From positions 19,401-83,400 of the forward strand of contig NZ_MCZZ01000120.1 of NCBI RefSeq assembly GCF_002875705.1: DNA of 64,000 nucleotides, given 5' to 3'. This document shows positions 10,001 to 19,692 of the stretch, piece by piece. The translations under genes were made by a program, and so were the position numbers. The notes under the pieces were generated by a model. The model saw only the letters and a program-made list of their open reading frames with translations. It was not told the DNA's origin and ran no database searches. Every line of letters begins with the position of its first letter. Position 1 is the first letter of the stretch. This stretch comes from Vibrio sp. 10N.261.45.E2. Lineage in GTDB: Bacteria > Pseudomonadota > Gammaproteobacteria > Enterobacterales > Vibrionaceae.

Positions 10001-10718
10001 ATGAGAGCCCAGATGTCTGCTGAATTTATTATCAATGATGATATACAGGTCAATTTAGAAGAGAGTGAAATCCATCACTTTAAGACGGGGCGCACGTACC
10101 CAATAGGTTCTAATGAATCAGAACTGCTTAAGTTTTTTATCTCGAGACCCAATGAGGTGATCACTCGCCAAGTTCTTATTGAACAAGTGTGGGTATCTAA
10201 AGGTATATACGTTGAAGATGGCAGCTTAATGCAAACCATCTCGATTTGCCGAAAAGCGTTAGAAGATAAGAGCGGGATGATTATCGTCACTGAGCGCGGT
10301 AAAGGCTACCGATTTGCAGGACAAGTAACACAAGACAAAGAACGTGCGCTGCGCCAAATTCAATCACGACCAAAACAAGAAACGCAACATCCTCAAGATA
10401 GCAAAACGAAAGAAACCCCAACAACCGAACCAACGGCCGCTACGAAAAAAAACAAACCGTGTTTTAGCTCTGGTTGCATTATTTGTGGTGACTGCAGGTT
10501 TATCCCATTATTTATTCTCTTATTTAAATAGAAATAGCCTAGGCGAAGATCTTGCGGGTCAGCACTTTATCTCTTGTAAAATCGAATCCAACGAATTCAC
10601 CTTTAATGAGTTATTCAACGTAACGCTGTACGAATATAAGGGGCGAAAAATTATCATCGATAATTCAGGAAAATCTCTGAGCTTCCCTGCCGAATTTAAA
10701 GGAGTTACTTGTGAGTAA
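10001..10718 (+). pseudogene. ToxR/CadC-like membrane-bound transcription regulator, split by a one-base frameshift
   Basis: The first frame (10001-10531) encodes an OmpR/ToxR winged-helix domain: ELLKFFISRPNEVITRQVLIEQVW, the recognition helix region GSLMQTISICRKALED, and the wing IVTERGKGYRF. It then runs out of phase. The +1 frame, usable from about 10453 to the TAA at 10718, supplies what a ToxR-like protein needs next: NRVLALVALFVVTAGLSHYL as a single membrane helix, then a short periplasmic domain. The switch falls at a run of eight A (10445-10452). Seven A would join the frames as ATKKTNRVLALV. This may be a true inactivation, a slippage-prone tract, or a sequencing error. The ATG at 10013 is an alternative start. 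It overlaps the partner gene by 8 bases. Confidence 0.8.
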
Positions 10719-11217
10719 TAATACGAACACAGTGATTTTTGTGGTAGCGCTTGGATTATTAGTCGGCTGGCTTTCTACCTTTATTCCTAAATCACACCTT
10801 GAAGGCCACTATTTAGCCAATACAGCATCGGTTATTAACCCGCCAAAGGATTTGATTCACAATCAATCTTCCATAAATATCGAATTTAAGAAGAACAACA
10901 GTTATGACTTATTGTACGTATCGACCAAGCAAGTCGGGTTTACGTCATCTGGGTCTTACTCTGTCACGCAACACGATATCTCACTGGATGAAAACCAACA
11001 CCAACAAATTATCCCGAATCGCGAGTTGTCGTTTTACGAGAAGGTGATGATAAGTGAGGGCTCTACATTATCGTCTGACGCCATGCCTTACATTCCGTTA
11101 AATCGAGAAGAGTTTTTACTTGTGACGCGCTATGGGATGATTCACTTTTGTAAGAAAGTAGCCTGTTCTGAGTTGCCAACCTACTCAAATGATATGCCTG
11201 AGGTTGATATAAACTAA
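10711..11217 (+). CDS. ToxS-like membrane partner of the ToxR-like regulator
   Basis: A 168-residue protein starting at GTG 10711 inside the end of the ToxR-like frame, with GGAG in the preceding bases. It has an N-terminal membrane helix (about residues 8-24, VIFVVALGLLVGWLSTFI) and a periplasmic remainder containing two cysteines near the C-terminus (FCKKVACSE). Size, topology and position match the ToxS/TcpH style of periplasmic partner that stabilises or tunes a ToxR-type regulator. Sequence similarity to ToxS proper is not obvious, so the role is inferred from context. The intact partner makes the upstream frameshift stand out. Confidence 0.65.
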   Translation: MSNNTNTVIFVVALGLLVGWLSTFIPKSHLEGHYLANTASVINPPKDLIHNQSSINIEFKKNNSYDLLYVSTKQVGFTSSGSYSVTQHDISLDENQHQQIIPNRELSFYEKVMISEGSTLSSDAMPYIPLNREEFLLVTRYGMIHFCKKVACSELPTYSNDMPEVDIN

Positions 11218-11231
11218 CCTAACCCATCATT

Positions 11232-11283
11232 TTAGTGCCTACTTATGTTTAACGCTGACTTAAGCGAGATAAGTAGGCGCTAA
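11232..11283. terminator. long imperfect inverted repeat after the ToxR/S-like pair
   Basis: Fifteen-base arms (TTAGTGCCTACTTAT and ATAAGTAGGCGCTAA) pair with one G-T step. The 22-base interior can form a further CGCT/AGCG stem. It is followed by AAAAGC rather than a T run, so it may be a transcript-end structure or a protein site rather than a classical terminator. Confidence 0.55.
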
Positions 11284-11627
11284 AAGCTAATATTTTCACT
11301 TCTTTACTTCGATAAATACCCACTTCGTTACAAGTATTCTTCCAACGTATAAAAAACAAGCACGATTTATAAAACAAAACCTTTATATGCAACTGCAACA
11401 GTTAAAGGTGATCCAAGTTATATTCTGAAGAGCTACAAAATTTGTTTATTAACATCTAAACAACAGTAGTTAATCACGATTTATAACCACAATTAACATC
11501 GAAAAAAATGTTTGTCTTAGATCATATCAACCTCAACTATGCCTCGTGCCACAGTGCAGTTTTCTGTACATTCACTGTCATATTCTGAAACACTTTCTTA
11601 TATTTTTTAAACTTTGTGGAGATTTCT
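11284..11627. promoter_or_regulatory. dcuC upstream region
   Basis: A 344-base AT-rich non-coding stretch. The most suggestive element is at 11517-11530, where an ATCAA half-site is preceded by an imperfect left half, so it is only a weak FNR candidate. A ribosome site GTGGAG precedes the chosen dcuC start by 7 bases. I see no small gene here. Confidence 0.4.
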
Positions 11628-12995
11628 ATGTTAGAGCTCTTGATCGGATTAGTGATTACTATCGCTGTTGGTTACTTTATTGTGAAAGGCTATAAAGCGG
11701 CTGGTGTATTACTAACTGCTGGCCTTGCCCTACTTCTTATTACTGGCCTTATTGGTCACACAGTCTTACCAGCTAAAATCGCTTCAACAGGTAACATGGT
11801 TACCGACTCTCTAGAATTTGTTAAGTACATGCTTCAGTACCGTGGGGGCGGCCTAGGCATGCAAATCATGCTTCTTTGTGGTTTTGCTTCTTACATGACG
11901 CACATTGGCGCTAACAATGTAGTAGTAAAACAGTTCTCTAAACCGCTTGCTGCTATCAAATCCCCATACATACTTCTTGTTGCGGCTTACATCGTAGCGT
12001 GTCTAATGTCTTTAGCAGTAAGTTCTGCAACAGGCCTTGGTGTGCTGTTAATGGCAACCCTATTCCCAATGATGACGGCAATGGGTATTTCTCGCCCAGC
12101 GGCAGTTGCAGTTTGTGCATCACCTGCAGCCATCATTCTTTCGCCAACCTCTGGTGATGTGGTTATAGCAGCAGAAAAATCAGGCATGTCTCTTGATGTG
12201 TTTGCCGTTCAAACGGTACTGCCTGTTTCTATTTGTGCAATCATCGTAATGGCTGGTGCGGCTTTCTTCTGGAACAAATACCTAGATAAGAAAGAAAATA
12301 CACCAATGGAAAAAGTGGATGTTTCAGAAATCGAAACAACAGCACCGGCTTTCTATGCTGCACTGCCTTTCCTACCTATCATTGGCGTTTTCCTATTCAA
12401 CGGTCGTACGATTCCAGGGCTTTCACTTGATATCTACACCATCGTAGTTGGCTCTATCTTCGTGGGTGCGGTTATCGATTACGTTGTTAAGAAGTTTGAC
12501 GGTGAGAAAACGTTAGAAGACTTAGACTCTTGCTACCAAGGTATGGCTGATGCATTTAAAGGCGTTGTAATGCTGTTGGTTGCTGCTGGTGTGTTTGCTC
12601 AAGGTCTGATGTCTATCGGTGCAATTGATAACCTAATCGGTCTTGCTGAATCGGCAGGCGCAGGTGGTATCGCGTTAATGCTTATCCTGACAGGTCTAAC
12701 AGTTGCTGCAGCTATCGCGACAGGTTCTGGTAACGCTCCGTTCTATGCATTCGTAGAACTGGCTCCATCTCTTGCTGCGAAGATGGGTTTGAACCCTGCG
12801 TTCCTAATCATCCCAATGCTTCAAGCATCGAACCTAGGTCGTACTATCTCACCAGTATCTGGCGTAATCGTAGCGACATCTGGCATGGGTAAGATCAGTC
12901 CGTTTGAAGTTGTTAAACGTACTTCTGTACCAGTAATCTGTGGTCTTATCACGGTTATCTTCGGTACGCTTGTATTGGTTCCAATGGCAGCTTAA
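11628..12995 (+). CDS. dcuC: DcuC-family C4-dicarboxylate transporter
   Basis: A 455-residue inner-membrane carrier of the DcuC family, which exchanges or exports succinate, fumarate and related C4-dicarboxylates during anaerobic growth. About 12 hydrophobic segments are visible. Family-like stretches include SSATGLGVLLMATLFPMM, the VCASPAAIILSPTSGDV re-entrant-type loop and the repeat-half counterpart GSGNAPFYAF plus ASNLGRTISPVSGV. The start is the ATG at 11628 with GGAG upstream. An in-frame GTG at 11616 would put the ribosome site inside the gene. It is monocistronic, with a strong terminator after it. Its position beside narQP-nap fits anaerobic metabolism. Confidence 0.93.
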   Translation: MLELLIGLVITIAVGYFIVKGYKAAGVLLTAGLALLLITGLIGHTVLPAKIASTGNMVTDSLEFVKYMLQYRGGGLGMQIMLLCGFASYMTHIGANNVVVKQFSKPLAAIKSPYILLVAAYIVACLMSLAVSSATGLGVLLMATLFPMMTAMGISRPAAVAVCASPAAIILSPTSGDVVIAAEKSGMSLDVFAVQTVLPVSICAIIVMAGAAFFWNKYLDKKENTPMEKVDVSEIETTAPAFYAALPFLPIIGVFLFNGRTIPGLSLDIYTIVVGSIFVGAVIDYVVKKFDGEKTLEDLDSCYQGMADAFKGVVMLLVAAGVFAQGLMSIGAIDNLIGLAESAGAGGIALMLILTGLTVAAAIATGSGNAPFYAFVELAPSLAAKMGLNPAFLIIPMLQASNLGRTISPVSGVIVATSGMGKISPFEVVKRTSVPVICGLITVIFGTLVLVPMAA

Positions 12996-13062
12996 GCCTC
13001 TAGTTTCCTTTTCAAGGAATTAAGAACATACGAACAGCCATACAAATATAAAATGCTTAAAC

Positions 13063-13101
13063 AAAAAGGCGCTGAACTTACTAAGTTCAGCGCCTTTTTA
13101 A
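13063..13101. terminator. bidirectional terminator, dcuC / narP
   Basis: AAAAAGGCGCTGAACTTA pairs with its complement (2-base loop) followed by TTTTTAAT. It is symmetric, with A on the left and T on the right, so it serves both convergent transcripts. Confidence 0.92.
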
Positions 13102-13184
13102 TATCAATTTCTCAATATCGTTAAACTATCAAGACATGTATAAACCGTAAGGCTTGAAATAGTGTTATCTCAAAGGAACAAGCC

Positions 13185-13817
13185 CTACTTCATTTCACCA
13201 TAGCGTTCTAGATACAGAACCGTTGCTGCAGTACGTGAAGGCACTTGTAGCTTCTTCAGCAAGCTTTTCATATGTACCTTAACTGTCGATTCAGAAATAA
13301 ACAGATGATCGGCGATCTGCTTGTTACGGTAACCTTTCGCGACTTCTTGAAGGATTTGCATTTCACGTTCAGTCAGCTGGTCGAAAATGTCATTGCGGCT
13401 ACCCGCGTCATTTAAGTAACGAGCAACCACGCTGCTGTAGGCTTTATCGCCGTTGTGCGCTTGCTTCAACAATTCGATAAGTTCATCGGGTTCCGTGTCT
13501 TTTAACAAGTAGCCATCAGCGCCCGCTTTTACGATCGCTTCGATGTCAGCAGGGCTATCAGAAACCGTTAGAATAACGATGTTAGCGCTTGAACCATCAG
13601 TGCGAAGTGCTTGTAGTGTGTCCAGTCCAGACATGCCTTTCATATTAAGATCCAATAGGATCAAATCAGGTTCTTCTTCGTGGGCAAGAGCGACCGCTTC
13701 AGTGCCGTTACTTGCTTCTGCAATCACTTCGAATTCATCTTCAAAGCTCAGTAATTGGCTTATACCTCTGCGCATCAATGGATGATCATCAACCAGCATT
13801 ACTTTACAAATCGTCAA
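13185..13817 (-). CDS. narP: NarP/NarL-family nitrate/nitrite response regulator
   Basis: A 210-residue response regulator with an N-terminal receiver (acidic DD near residue 10, phospho-acceptor D in LILLDLNMKGMSGLD near 58, TVSDSPAD, and the K of YLLKDTEPDEL) and a C-terminal LuxR-type helix-turn-helix (LTEREMQILQEVAKGYRNKQ, then SESTVKVHMKSLLKKL). It overlaps the sensor gene by 14 bases. The likely start is the TTG at 13817, preceded by GGAAG at suitable spacing. It is expected to take phosphate from NarQ and activate the divergent nap operon. NarL and NarP are hard to separate by eye, but the NarQ partner and nap context favour NarP, the usual Vibrio arrangement. Confidence 0.9.
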   Translation of the reverse strand: MTICKVMLVDDHPLMRRGISQLLSFEDEFEVIAEASNGTEAVALAHEEEPDLILLDLNMKGMSGLDTLQALRTDGSSANIVILTVSDSPADIEAIVKAGADGYLLKDTEPDELIELLKQAHNGDKAYSSVVARYLNDAGSRNDIFDQLTEREMQILQEVAKGYRNKQIADHLFISESTVKVHMKSLLKKLQVPSRTAATVLYLERYGEMK

Positions 13818-15534
13818 CTTTAACTTCCTTCAAACTTTTATATTTCAATATGACTGTACAGCCTTCACCTTGAGCCGCTTCAATCGTTAAGTCGCCATTC
13901 AGTCTTGCCGCACGCTCCTGCATAATGCTCATCCCGTAGTGGTTCATCTTCGAACTACTTGGATCAAAGCCATCTCCATTATCTTTAATCACGACTAATA
14001 CTTCACCGTCCTCATCGATACAGCATACATCTATCAAGTCGGCATTGGCGTGTTTTATTGCATTTATTGTTGCTTCACGAATCAACTGAAGCAAGTGAAC
14101 CTGACTGTGTGCATCAAGCTCAATAGATGAAAGATTATTGGTTAGCTTAATCTTCGCATCTGTTCTTTCACTGAGCTGTTCAAGCATGGTGCTCAAAGCA
14201 TCTCCAAAGTTGCCCTCTTTTATGGTCAACCTAAATGTAGTGAGCAGCTCTCGTAATTGAGTATAGGCATCAGCTAAACCGTTGCCGATTTCCGACGCAA
14301 TTTGTTCAGACTGCTCTCGGTGCTGCTGTTCCGGCAATTTGCCAATAACACGCTTCAACAACGTTACTTGGATTTTCAAGTACGACAGCGATTGAGCCAG
14401 TGAATCATGCAGTTCACGCGCAATTGTTGCACGCTCTTCCATAATAATAAGCTGCTCGGCTTTCTTTTGTGCTCGATTATAATAGATAGCGCGTGATAAG
14501 AGTTGGATAAAACTCTCAATAAGCGTCTTGGTTGAATGACCATGATGATATGAACAATATAAATAGCCTAAGATAAGCTCATTATCATCCAACTTCATTT
14601 CAAATTTTTCATAATCCAAGTTCGAATCATACCCTTCGTCCATAATCAATGAGCGACCCGAACTATCGACTATCTCAAGCCTTAAAGACTCGATCCCTTC
14701 TAAGCTGACTAAGTGCTGCAGAATGGCTCGGAAATTTTCTGGGGCGATACGTGTTACGGTCAGCTCTTGTGAAGAGTGATAAAGCGCCTGCAAAGATTGG
14801 TTAGCATTTTGCAGCTCTACCGTCTTAGCGTCCACGACAGACTCCAAGTTTCTATAAAGCACACCCAAATCTTTAGCCATCGAGTTAAACGTTTTAGTCA
14901 GAATGCCCAGTTCGTTGTTGTTGGTAACCTTTAACTCCACTTCAAAGTCACTGTTTTTGATTCGCTGACTGGCTCCAACGAGCGCATGTAGCGGCTTAAC
15001 AACTTGTTTACGTACAAAGTGAACAACAAAAAGAGATATGACCAGAATTCCACCGAGGCCGATACCACCAGCCCACGCCAACTTTATTAGCTTGTCTTCA
15101 GAGAACTCTTGCAGTTTATAAACAAAGCCATCGATTTCAGCCACAAAGTTTTCAACCAGCACGAGATAGTGGTCGCGTTCTTCGCTATTCAAGACCTGTT
15201 TCAGTTCATGCCAGCGGCCAATAATCAGGTAGTAGTCTTGTGTAATGTCAGCTGGAACATTCCAACTGACTAAGTTGGTCATCGAAGGAGAATAAAGCGA
15301 ACTTTCGAATTCACGAATATGAGAATCATAATCGACGGATTCTATTTGAATATCATGGGCTAAACGGTAGCTCTGCATACGCATTGAACCAGCTACGTTA
15401 ACCGCTTCCGCATCATTCAAACTAGAAGCTAAAGTAAAGATGGCAAAACCTGTCGTAGCAACCGACAACAGCAGTATAGAAAGTAAGGATTTAGCTATCG
15501 TACTTGTTACAGATGAAACCGGTTTAATAAGCAA
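13804..15534 (-). CDS. narQ: nitrate/nitrite sensor histidine kinase NarQ
   Basis: A 576-residue membrane kinase. An N-terminal helix (about 12-34) is followed by the nitrate-binding P-box region AEAVNVAGSMRMQSYRLAHD, a periplasmic four-helix bundle, a second membrane helix (about 154-174), a HAMP domain (VVKPLHALVGASQRIKNSDF), a GAF-like central part with Cys, and HisKA_3 with the phospho-accepting His in ERATIARELHDSLAQS. It ends with an HATPase_c domain (ATINAIKHANA as N box, DNGDGFD as G1). The TTG start at 15534 has AGGAAGG 5 bases upstream. It is co-transcribed with narP and divergent from napF. Confidence 0.92.
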   Translation of the reverse strand: MLIKPVSSVTSTIAKSLLSILLLSVATTGFAIFTLASSLNDAEAVNVAGSMRMQSYRLAHDIQIESVDYDSHIREFESSLYSPSMTNLVSWNVPADITQDYYLIIGRWHELKQVLNSEERDHYLVLVENFVAEIDGFVYKLQEFSEDKLIKLAWAGGIGLGGILVISLFVVHFVRKQVVKPLHALVGASQRIKNSDFEVELKVTNNNELGILTKTFNSMAKDLGVLYRNLESVVDAKTVELQNANQSLQALYHSSQELTVTRIAPENFRAILQHLVSLEGIESLRLEIVDSSGRSLIMDEGYDSNLDYEKFEMKLDDNELILGYLYCSYHHGHSTKTLIESFIQLLSRAIYYNRAQKKAEQLIIMEERATIARELHDSLAQSLSYLKIQVTLLKRVIGKLPEQQHREQSEQIASEIGNGLADAYTQLRELLTTFRLTIKEGNFGDALSTMLEQLSERTDAKIKLTNNLSSIELDAHSQVHLLQLIREATINAIKHANADLIDVCCIDEDGEVLVVIKDNGDGFDPSSSKMNHYGMSIMQERAARLNGDLTIEAAQGEGCTVILKYKSLKEVKVDDL

Positions 15535-15787
15535 AAGTGCCTTCCTATTGATAAATGACTTGCCAGCAATAATGTATTGTCACACATCAAAAATCATAGC
15601 TCCATTCAATATGTGATCACTCGCTCCGTAATTTATTGATCTATGACAATATATGCCCCCAATTAGCCCTAAGGGGGTATTTATACAATTGTTTCTAAAA
15701 CTACACTACTTATGAGGACAAATTACAAGATATTAATGGAATAATGGCCTACAATTACAACATCTTAGCAACATCTATGGGTATCTA
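15535..15787. promoter_or_regulatory. divergent narQ / nap control region
   Basis: This 253-base region carries the nap promoter. A candidate FNR site TTGATCTATGACAA at 15636-15649 matches the TTGAT-N4-ATCAA consensus in eight of ten positions. About 30 bases downstream a GGGGGTA heptamer-like word (15672-15678) and its surroundings resemble NarL/NarP half-sites. A TATTTATAC-type -10 lies near 15678-15686. Anaerobic activation by FNR plus NarP would be the expected control; the sites are read by eye only. Confidence 0.5.
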
Positions 15788-16267
15788 GTGGTCGATCTAT
15801 CAAAACGCCGTCTGTTTTCAAGACGAAAAGTTGATTCAAGCCAGATTCGTTTGCCTTGGATTGAAAACCTAGAAAGCTTTGCAGATGACTGTACTCGCTG
15901 CGGTAAATGCATTGAGAATTGTGAGACTAAGATAATCATAGCTGGCGATGGTGGGTTTCCTACTGTCGACTTTTCTATCGATGAATGTACTTTCTGCTAC
16001 CAATGTGCAGATGTTTGTCCTGAACCTATTTTTAAGCCAAAGCAAGGAGAGCCTTGGCAAGCTAAAGCGCAGATCTCTGATAAGTGCTTAGCTCAGCAAA
16101 ATGTTGAATGCCGAAGCTGTGGTGACATGTGTGAACCTATGGCCATTCAATTTCAACTTAGAGCAGGCAGTGTTGCTCTACCAAAAATCAAGTTAGATGA
16201 GTGTAGCGGTTGTGGAGCCTGCGTAGCAGTTTGCCCTACTTCAGCTATTCTTGTGAGTAATGCATAA
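15788..16267 (+). CDS. napF: ferredoxin-type protein NapF
   Basis: A 159-residue cytoplasmic iron-sulfur protein that assists assembly of NapA. Three or four CxxCxxC(x)nCP-type clusters are visible: CTRCGKCIENC, CTFCYQCADVCPEP, CRSCGDMC and CSGCGACVAVCP. The first gene of the nap operon starts at GTG 15788; an upstream ATG at 15777 meets a stop after three codons. It begins with a basic stretch (LSKRRLFSRRK). The following napD starts 23 bases later. Confidence 0.93.
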   Translation: MVDLSKRRLFSRRKVDSSQIRLPWIENLESFADDCTRCGKCIENCETKIIIAGDGGFPTVDFSIDECTFCYQCADVCPEPIFKPKQGEPWQAKAQISDKCLAQQNVECRSCGDMCEPMAIQFQLRAGSVALPKIKLDECSGCGACVAVCPTSAILVSNA

Positions 16268-16290
16268 AACAAAAATAACGAGAGCAATTT

Positions 16291-16596
16291 ATGGCACTAA
16301 ATGAAGTGCATATATCAAGTTTAGTCGTGCATGTGAGCCCAGAGCATCTAGACGAGATCAAAGCACAAATCGAGCAATTCGATAATGCAGAGATTTACGG
16401 CAGTAGCCCGGAAGGCAAAATCATAGTGGTCCTAGAAACCGAAAACCAAGGTTTTGTAACGGATACCATTGAAGAAATTAATAATATTACGAACGTTTTA
16501 GGGACAGCTTTGGTTTACCACCAAATCGAAACTGGACTGGACGAAACGGATTTAGAAACTGGAAGCAACAATTCTCAACTTGAGGGTGAAGTATGA
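16291..16596 (+). CDS. napD: NapA signal-peptide chaperone NapD
   Basis: A 101-residue cytoplasmic chaperone that binds the Tat signal of NapA until folding and cofactor insertion are complete. The family start is visible as [20 protein letters not shown], with a ferredoxin-like fold ending in the [16 protein letters not shown] segment. Its tail from about residue 80 is acidic. The stop overlaps the napA start by 4 bases, giving tight coupling of chaperone and client. Confidence 0.93.
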   Translation: MALNEVHISSLVVHVSPEHLDEIKAQIEQFDNAEIYGSSPEGKIIVVLETENQGFVTDTIEEINNITNVLGTALVYHQIETGLDETDLETGSNNSQLEGEV

Positions 16597-19082
16597 AAAT
16601 GACAAGACGTGCGTTTGTGAAAGCAAACGCAGCTGCATCAGCGGCAGCCGTTGCAGGTGTAACTCTACCGGCAACAGCAACCAACCTGATCGCTAGCTCT
16701 GATCAAACAAAAATCACGTGGGATAAAGCGCCTTGTCGTTTTTGTGGTACGGGCTGTTCGGTACTAGTAGGTACTCAAAACGGTAAAGTGGTTGCGACTC
16801 AAGGCGACCCGGAAGCACCTGTAAACAAAGGCCTAAACTGTATTAAAGGCTACTTCCTTTCAAAAATCATGTACGGTAAAGACCGTCTTGAGACGCCTCT
16901 ACTTCGTATGAAAGATGGTGAGTTCCATAAAGATGGTGACTTCGCACCAGTATCATGGGACAAAGCTTTCGACGTAATGGCTGAGAAATGGAAAGCTGCA
17001 CTGAAGAAGAACGGTCCAACAGGTATTGGTATGTTCGGTTCTGGCCAATGGACGGTTATGGAAGGCTACGCAGCCGTTAAGATGATGAAAGCGGGTTTCC
17101 GTTCAAACAACATCGATCCAAACGCTCGTCACTGTATGGCTTCAGCGGTAGGCGCATTCATGCGTACTTTCGGTATCGATGAGCCAATGGGTTGTTACGA
17201 TGACTTTGAACACGCAGACGCATTCGTACTGTGGGGTTCAAACATGGCAGAGATGCACCCAGTACTATGGACTCGTATTACAGACCGTCGTCTAAGCCAC
17301 CCACATGTTAGAGTAAACGTACTGTCTACTTACTACCACCGTTCTTTCGAGCTTGCTGACACTGGTTACATCTTCAACCCTCAGTCTGACCTTGCAATTG
17401 CGAACTTCGTAGCAAACTACATCATTCAAAACGATGCGGTTAACTGGGACTTCGTGAACAAGCACACGAACTTCAAGCAAGCAACAACAGACATCGGTTA
17501 CGGCCTTCGTGACGATGATCCACTACAGAAAGCTGCTGCGAACCCTAACTCAGGCGCAATGACTGACATTAGCTTCGAAGATTACAAAGCGTCTGTTGCT
17601 GAATACACGGTTGAGAAAGCGTCTGAAATGTCAGGTGTATCTCAAGACGACCTGATCAAGCTAGCTAAGCAATACGCGGATCCAAACATCAAAGTAATGT
17701 CACTTTGGACTATGGGTATGAACCAACATACTCGTGGCGTTTGGATGAACAGCCTTGTGTACAACATCCACCTTCTTACAGGTAAGATTTCTACTCCGGG
17801 TAACAGCCCATTCTCACTCACTGGCCAACCATCTGCGTGTGGTACAGCTCGTGAAGTTGGTACGTTCTCTCACCGTCTACCTGCAGATATGGTGGTTGCT
17901 AACCCTAAACACCGTCAGATCTCAGAAAAAATCTGGAAACTTCCAGAAGGCACTCTAAATGGCAAGCCTGGCGCTCACGCCGTTGTTCAAGACCGTATGC
18001 TTAAAGACGGCAAGATCAACGCTTACTGGGTAATGTGTAACAACAACATGCAAGCTGGTCCAAACATCAACACTGAACGTTTGCCAGGTTACCGTAACCC
18101 TGACAACTTCATTGTTGTTTCAGACCCATACCCTACCGCTACCGCGCAAGCAGCAGACCTTATCCTTCCAACAGCAATGTGGATCGAAAAAGAGGGTGCT
18201 TACGGTAACGCTGAGCGTCGTACACAAGCATGGTACCAACAAGTTAAAACCGTTGGTGATGCTAAGTCTGATTTATGGCAAATCATGGAGTTCTCTAAAC
18301 GCTTCACAGTTGAAGAAGTTTGGGGCGAAGAGCTTCTTGCTAAAGCGCCTGAGTACCGTGGTAAAACCATGTACGACGTGCTTTACAAAAACGGTAACGT
18401 TGATGCATTCCCACTGTCTGAAGCTCAAGAGCTTAACGACGATGCACAAGCACAAGGTTTCTACGTACAAAAAGGTCTATTCGAAGAATACGCAGCCTTT
18501 GGTCGCGGCCATGGTCACGATTTAGCACCATACGACACTTACCACAAAGTACGCGGTCTACGTTGGCCTGTTGTTGATGGTAAAGAAACGCTATGGCGCT
18601 TTAAAGAAGGTTCAGATCCATACGCTAAGAAAGGTTCTGACTGGGACTTCTACGGTAAGCCAGATGGTAAAGCACTGATCATCAATGCGCCATACGAAGC
18701 GCCACCAGAAGTACCAAACGATGAGTACGATATGTGGCTATGTACCGGTCGTGTTCTTGAGCACTGGCACACAGGTACTATGACTCGTCGTGTACCAGAA
18801 CTTTACAAAGCAGTACCGGATGCACTTTGTTACATCCACCCTGCTGATGCTAAAGCTCGTGGCCTTCGCCGTGGTGATGAAGTTCTTATCGAAAACAAAC
18901 GTGGTGAAGTACGCGTTCGTGTTGAAACTCGTGGCCGTAACCGTCCACCACAAGGCTTGGTATTCGTACCATTCTTTGATGCAAGAATTCTGATCAACAA
19001 GTTGATCTTGGATGCAACGGATCCTCTGTCTAAGCAGACGGATTACAAGAAGTGTCCAGTTAAGATCACTAAGGTTTCTTAA
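16593..19082 (+). CDS. napA: periplasmic nitrate reductase catalytic subunit NapA
   Basis: An 829-residue molybdoenzyme that reduces nitrate to nitrite in the periplasm. It carries a Tat signal with twin arginines at residues 5-6 (TRRAF) and an [11 protein letters not shown] hydrophobic core. A [4Fe-4S] site is formed by C48, C51, C55 and C83 (CRFCGTGC and LNCIKG). The molybdenum-ligand cysteine is in [13 protein letters not shown] at about residue 181. The bis-MGD binding domains follow, ending in YKKCPVKI. Length equals the family norm and all key residues are present. Translation is coupled to napD by overlap. Codon use is highly regular, suggesting strong expression. Confidence 0.97.
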   Translation: MKMTRRAFVKANAAASAAAVAGVTLPATATNLIASSDQTKITWDKAPCRFCGTGCSVLVGTQNGKVVATQGDPEAPVNKGLNCIKGYFLSKIMYGKDRLETPLLRMKDGEFHKDGDFAPVSWDKAFDVMAEKWKAALKKNGPTGIGMFGSGQWTVMEGYAAVKMMKAGFRSNNIDPNARHCMASAVGAFMRTFGIDEPMGCYDDFEHADAFVLWGSNMAEMHPVLWTRITDRRLSHPHVRVNVLSTYYHRSFELADTGYIFNPQSDLAIANFVANYIIQNDAVNWDFVNKHTNFKQATTDIGYGLRDDDPLQKAAANPNSGAMTDISFEDYKASVAEYTVEKASEMSGVSQDDLIKLAKQYADPNIKVMSLWTMGMNQHTRGVWMNSLVYNIHLLTGKISTPGNSPFSLTGQPSACGTAREVGTFSHRLPADMVVANPKHRQISEKIWKLPEGTLNGKPGAHAVVQDRMLKDGKINAYWVMCNNNMQAGPNINTERLPGYRNPDNFIVVSDPYPTATAQAADLILPTAMWIEKEGAYGNAERRTQAWYQQVKTVGDAKSDLWQIMEFSKRFTVEEVWGEELLAKAPEYRGKTMYDVLYKNGNVDAFPLSEAQELNDDAQAQGFYVQKGLFEEYAAFGRGHGHDLAPYDTYHKVRGLRWPVVDGKETLWRFKEGSDPYAKKGSDWDFYGKPDGKALIINAPYEAPPEVPNDEYDMWLCTGRVLEHWHTGTMTRRVPELYKAVPDALCYIHPADAKARGLRRGDEVLIENKRGEVRVRVETRGRNRPPQGLVFVPFFDARILINKLILDATDPLSKQTDYKKCPVKITKVS

Positions 19083-19207
19083 GCGCCAAGTGCTTTTAGA
19101 ACCTAGATACAAGATCTAACGTATTTAATATTGCGACTACTTTTTTCGTTACTTTTTGAAAGAAGTAGTCCACTCAAAGAATTAGCCTTTAGGCGGAGAA
19201 ATTAACC

Positions 19208-19663
19208 ATGAAAAAACTGATTACTGCCCTACTATCAGCTGGTCTTTTGCTAGCTGGTGCAGCTCAAGCTGAGCTAGATAACCCAGGCGGCATTGGTGGC
19301 GTAGAATCTCTACGTGGTGCAAGTGAACTTGAAGCGACTCGCGCAGCAGATGACTTCAAAAAGTTCCCTCGTGACCAAGTACTTGAGAGCGACTACGTAT
19401 ACCAACCACCTCTAGTGCCTCATACTATTCGTAGCTATGAAGTTTCTCTTAACGCTAACAAGTGTCTTTCTTGCCACAGCTGGAAAAACGCAAAAGAAAT
19501 GGGTGCTACTAAAGTGAGTGTTACTCACTACATGAACCGTGAAGATGCGGTACTTGCAGACGTATCACCTCGTCGTTACTTCTGTCTACAGTGTCACGTA
19601 CCTCAAGCTAATGCTAAGCCACTAGTTGAGAACGAGTTCAAACCTGTAGATTCACTGCGTTAA
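19208..19663 (+). CDS. napB: dihaem cytochrome c subunit NapB
   Basis: A 151-residue periplasmic electron-transfer subunit of nitrate reductase. It has a signal peptide (ending AAQA, residue 20), two haem-binding CxxCH motifs (CLSCH and CLQCH) and conserved distal His residues (PPLVPHTI, VTHYMNR). It receives electrons from NapC and passes them to NapA. A GGCGGAG ribosome site precedes its ATG. The 125-base gap after napA has no clear terminator, so it should lie in the same operon. Confidence 0.96.
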   Translation: MKKLITALLSAGLLLAGAAQAELDNPGGIGGVESLRGASELEATRAADDFKKFPRDQVLESDYVYQPPLVPHTIRSYEVSLNANKCLSCHSWKNAKEMGATKVSVTHYMNREDAVLADVSPRRYFCLQCHVPQANAKPLVENEFKPVDSLR

Positions 19664-19692
19664 TCGTAGCCGGACTGTAAGAGAGGCTATAT

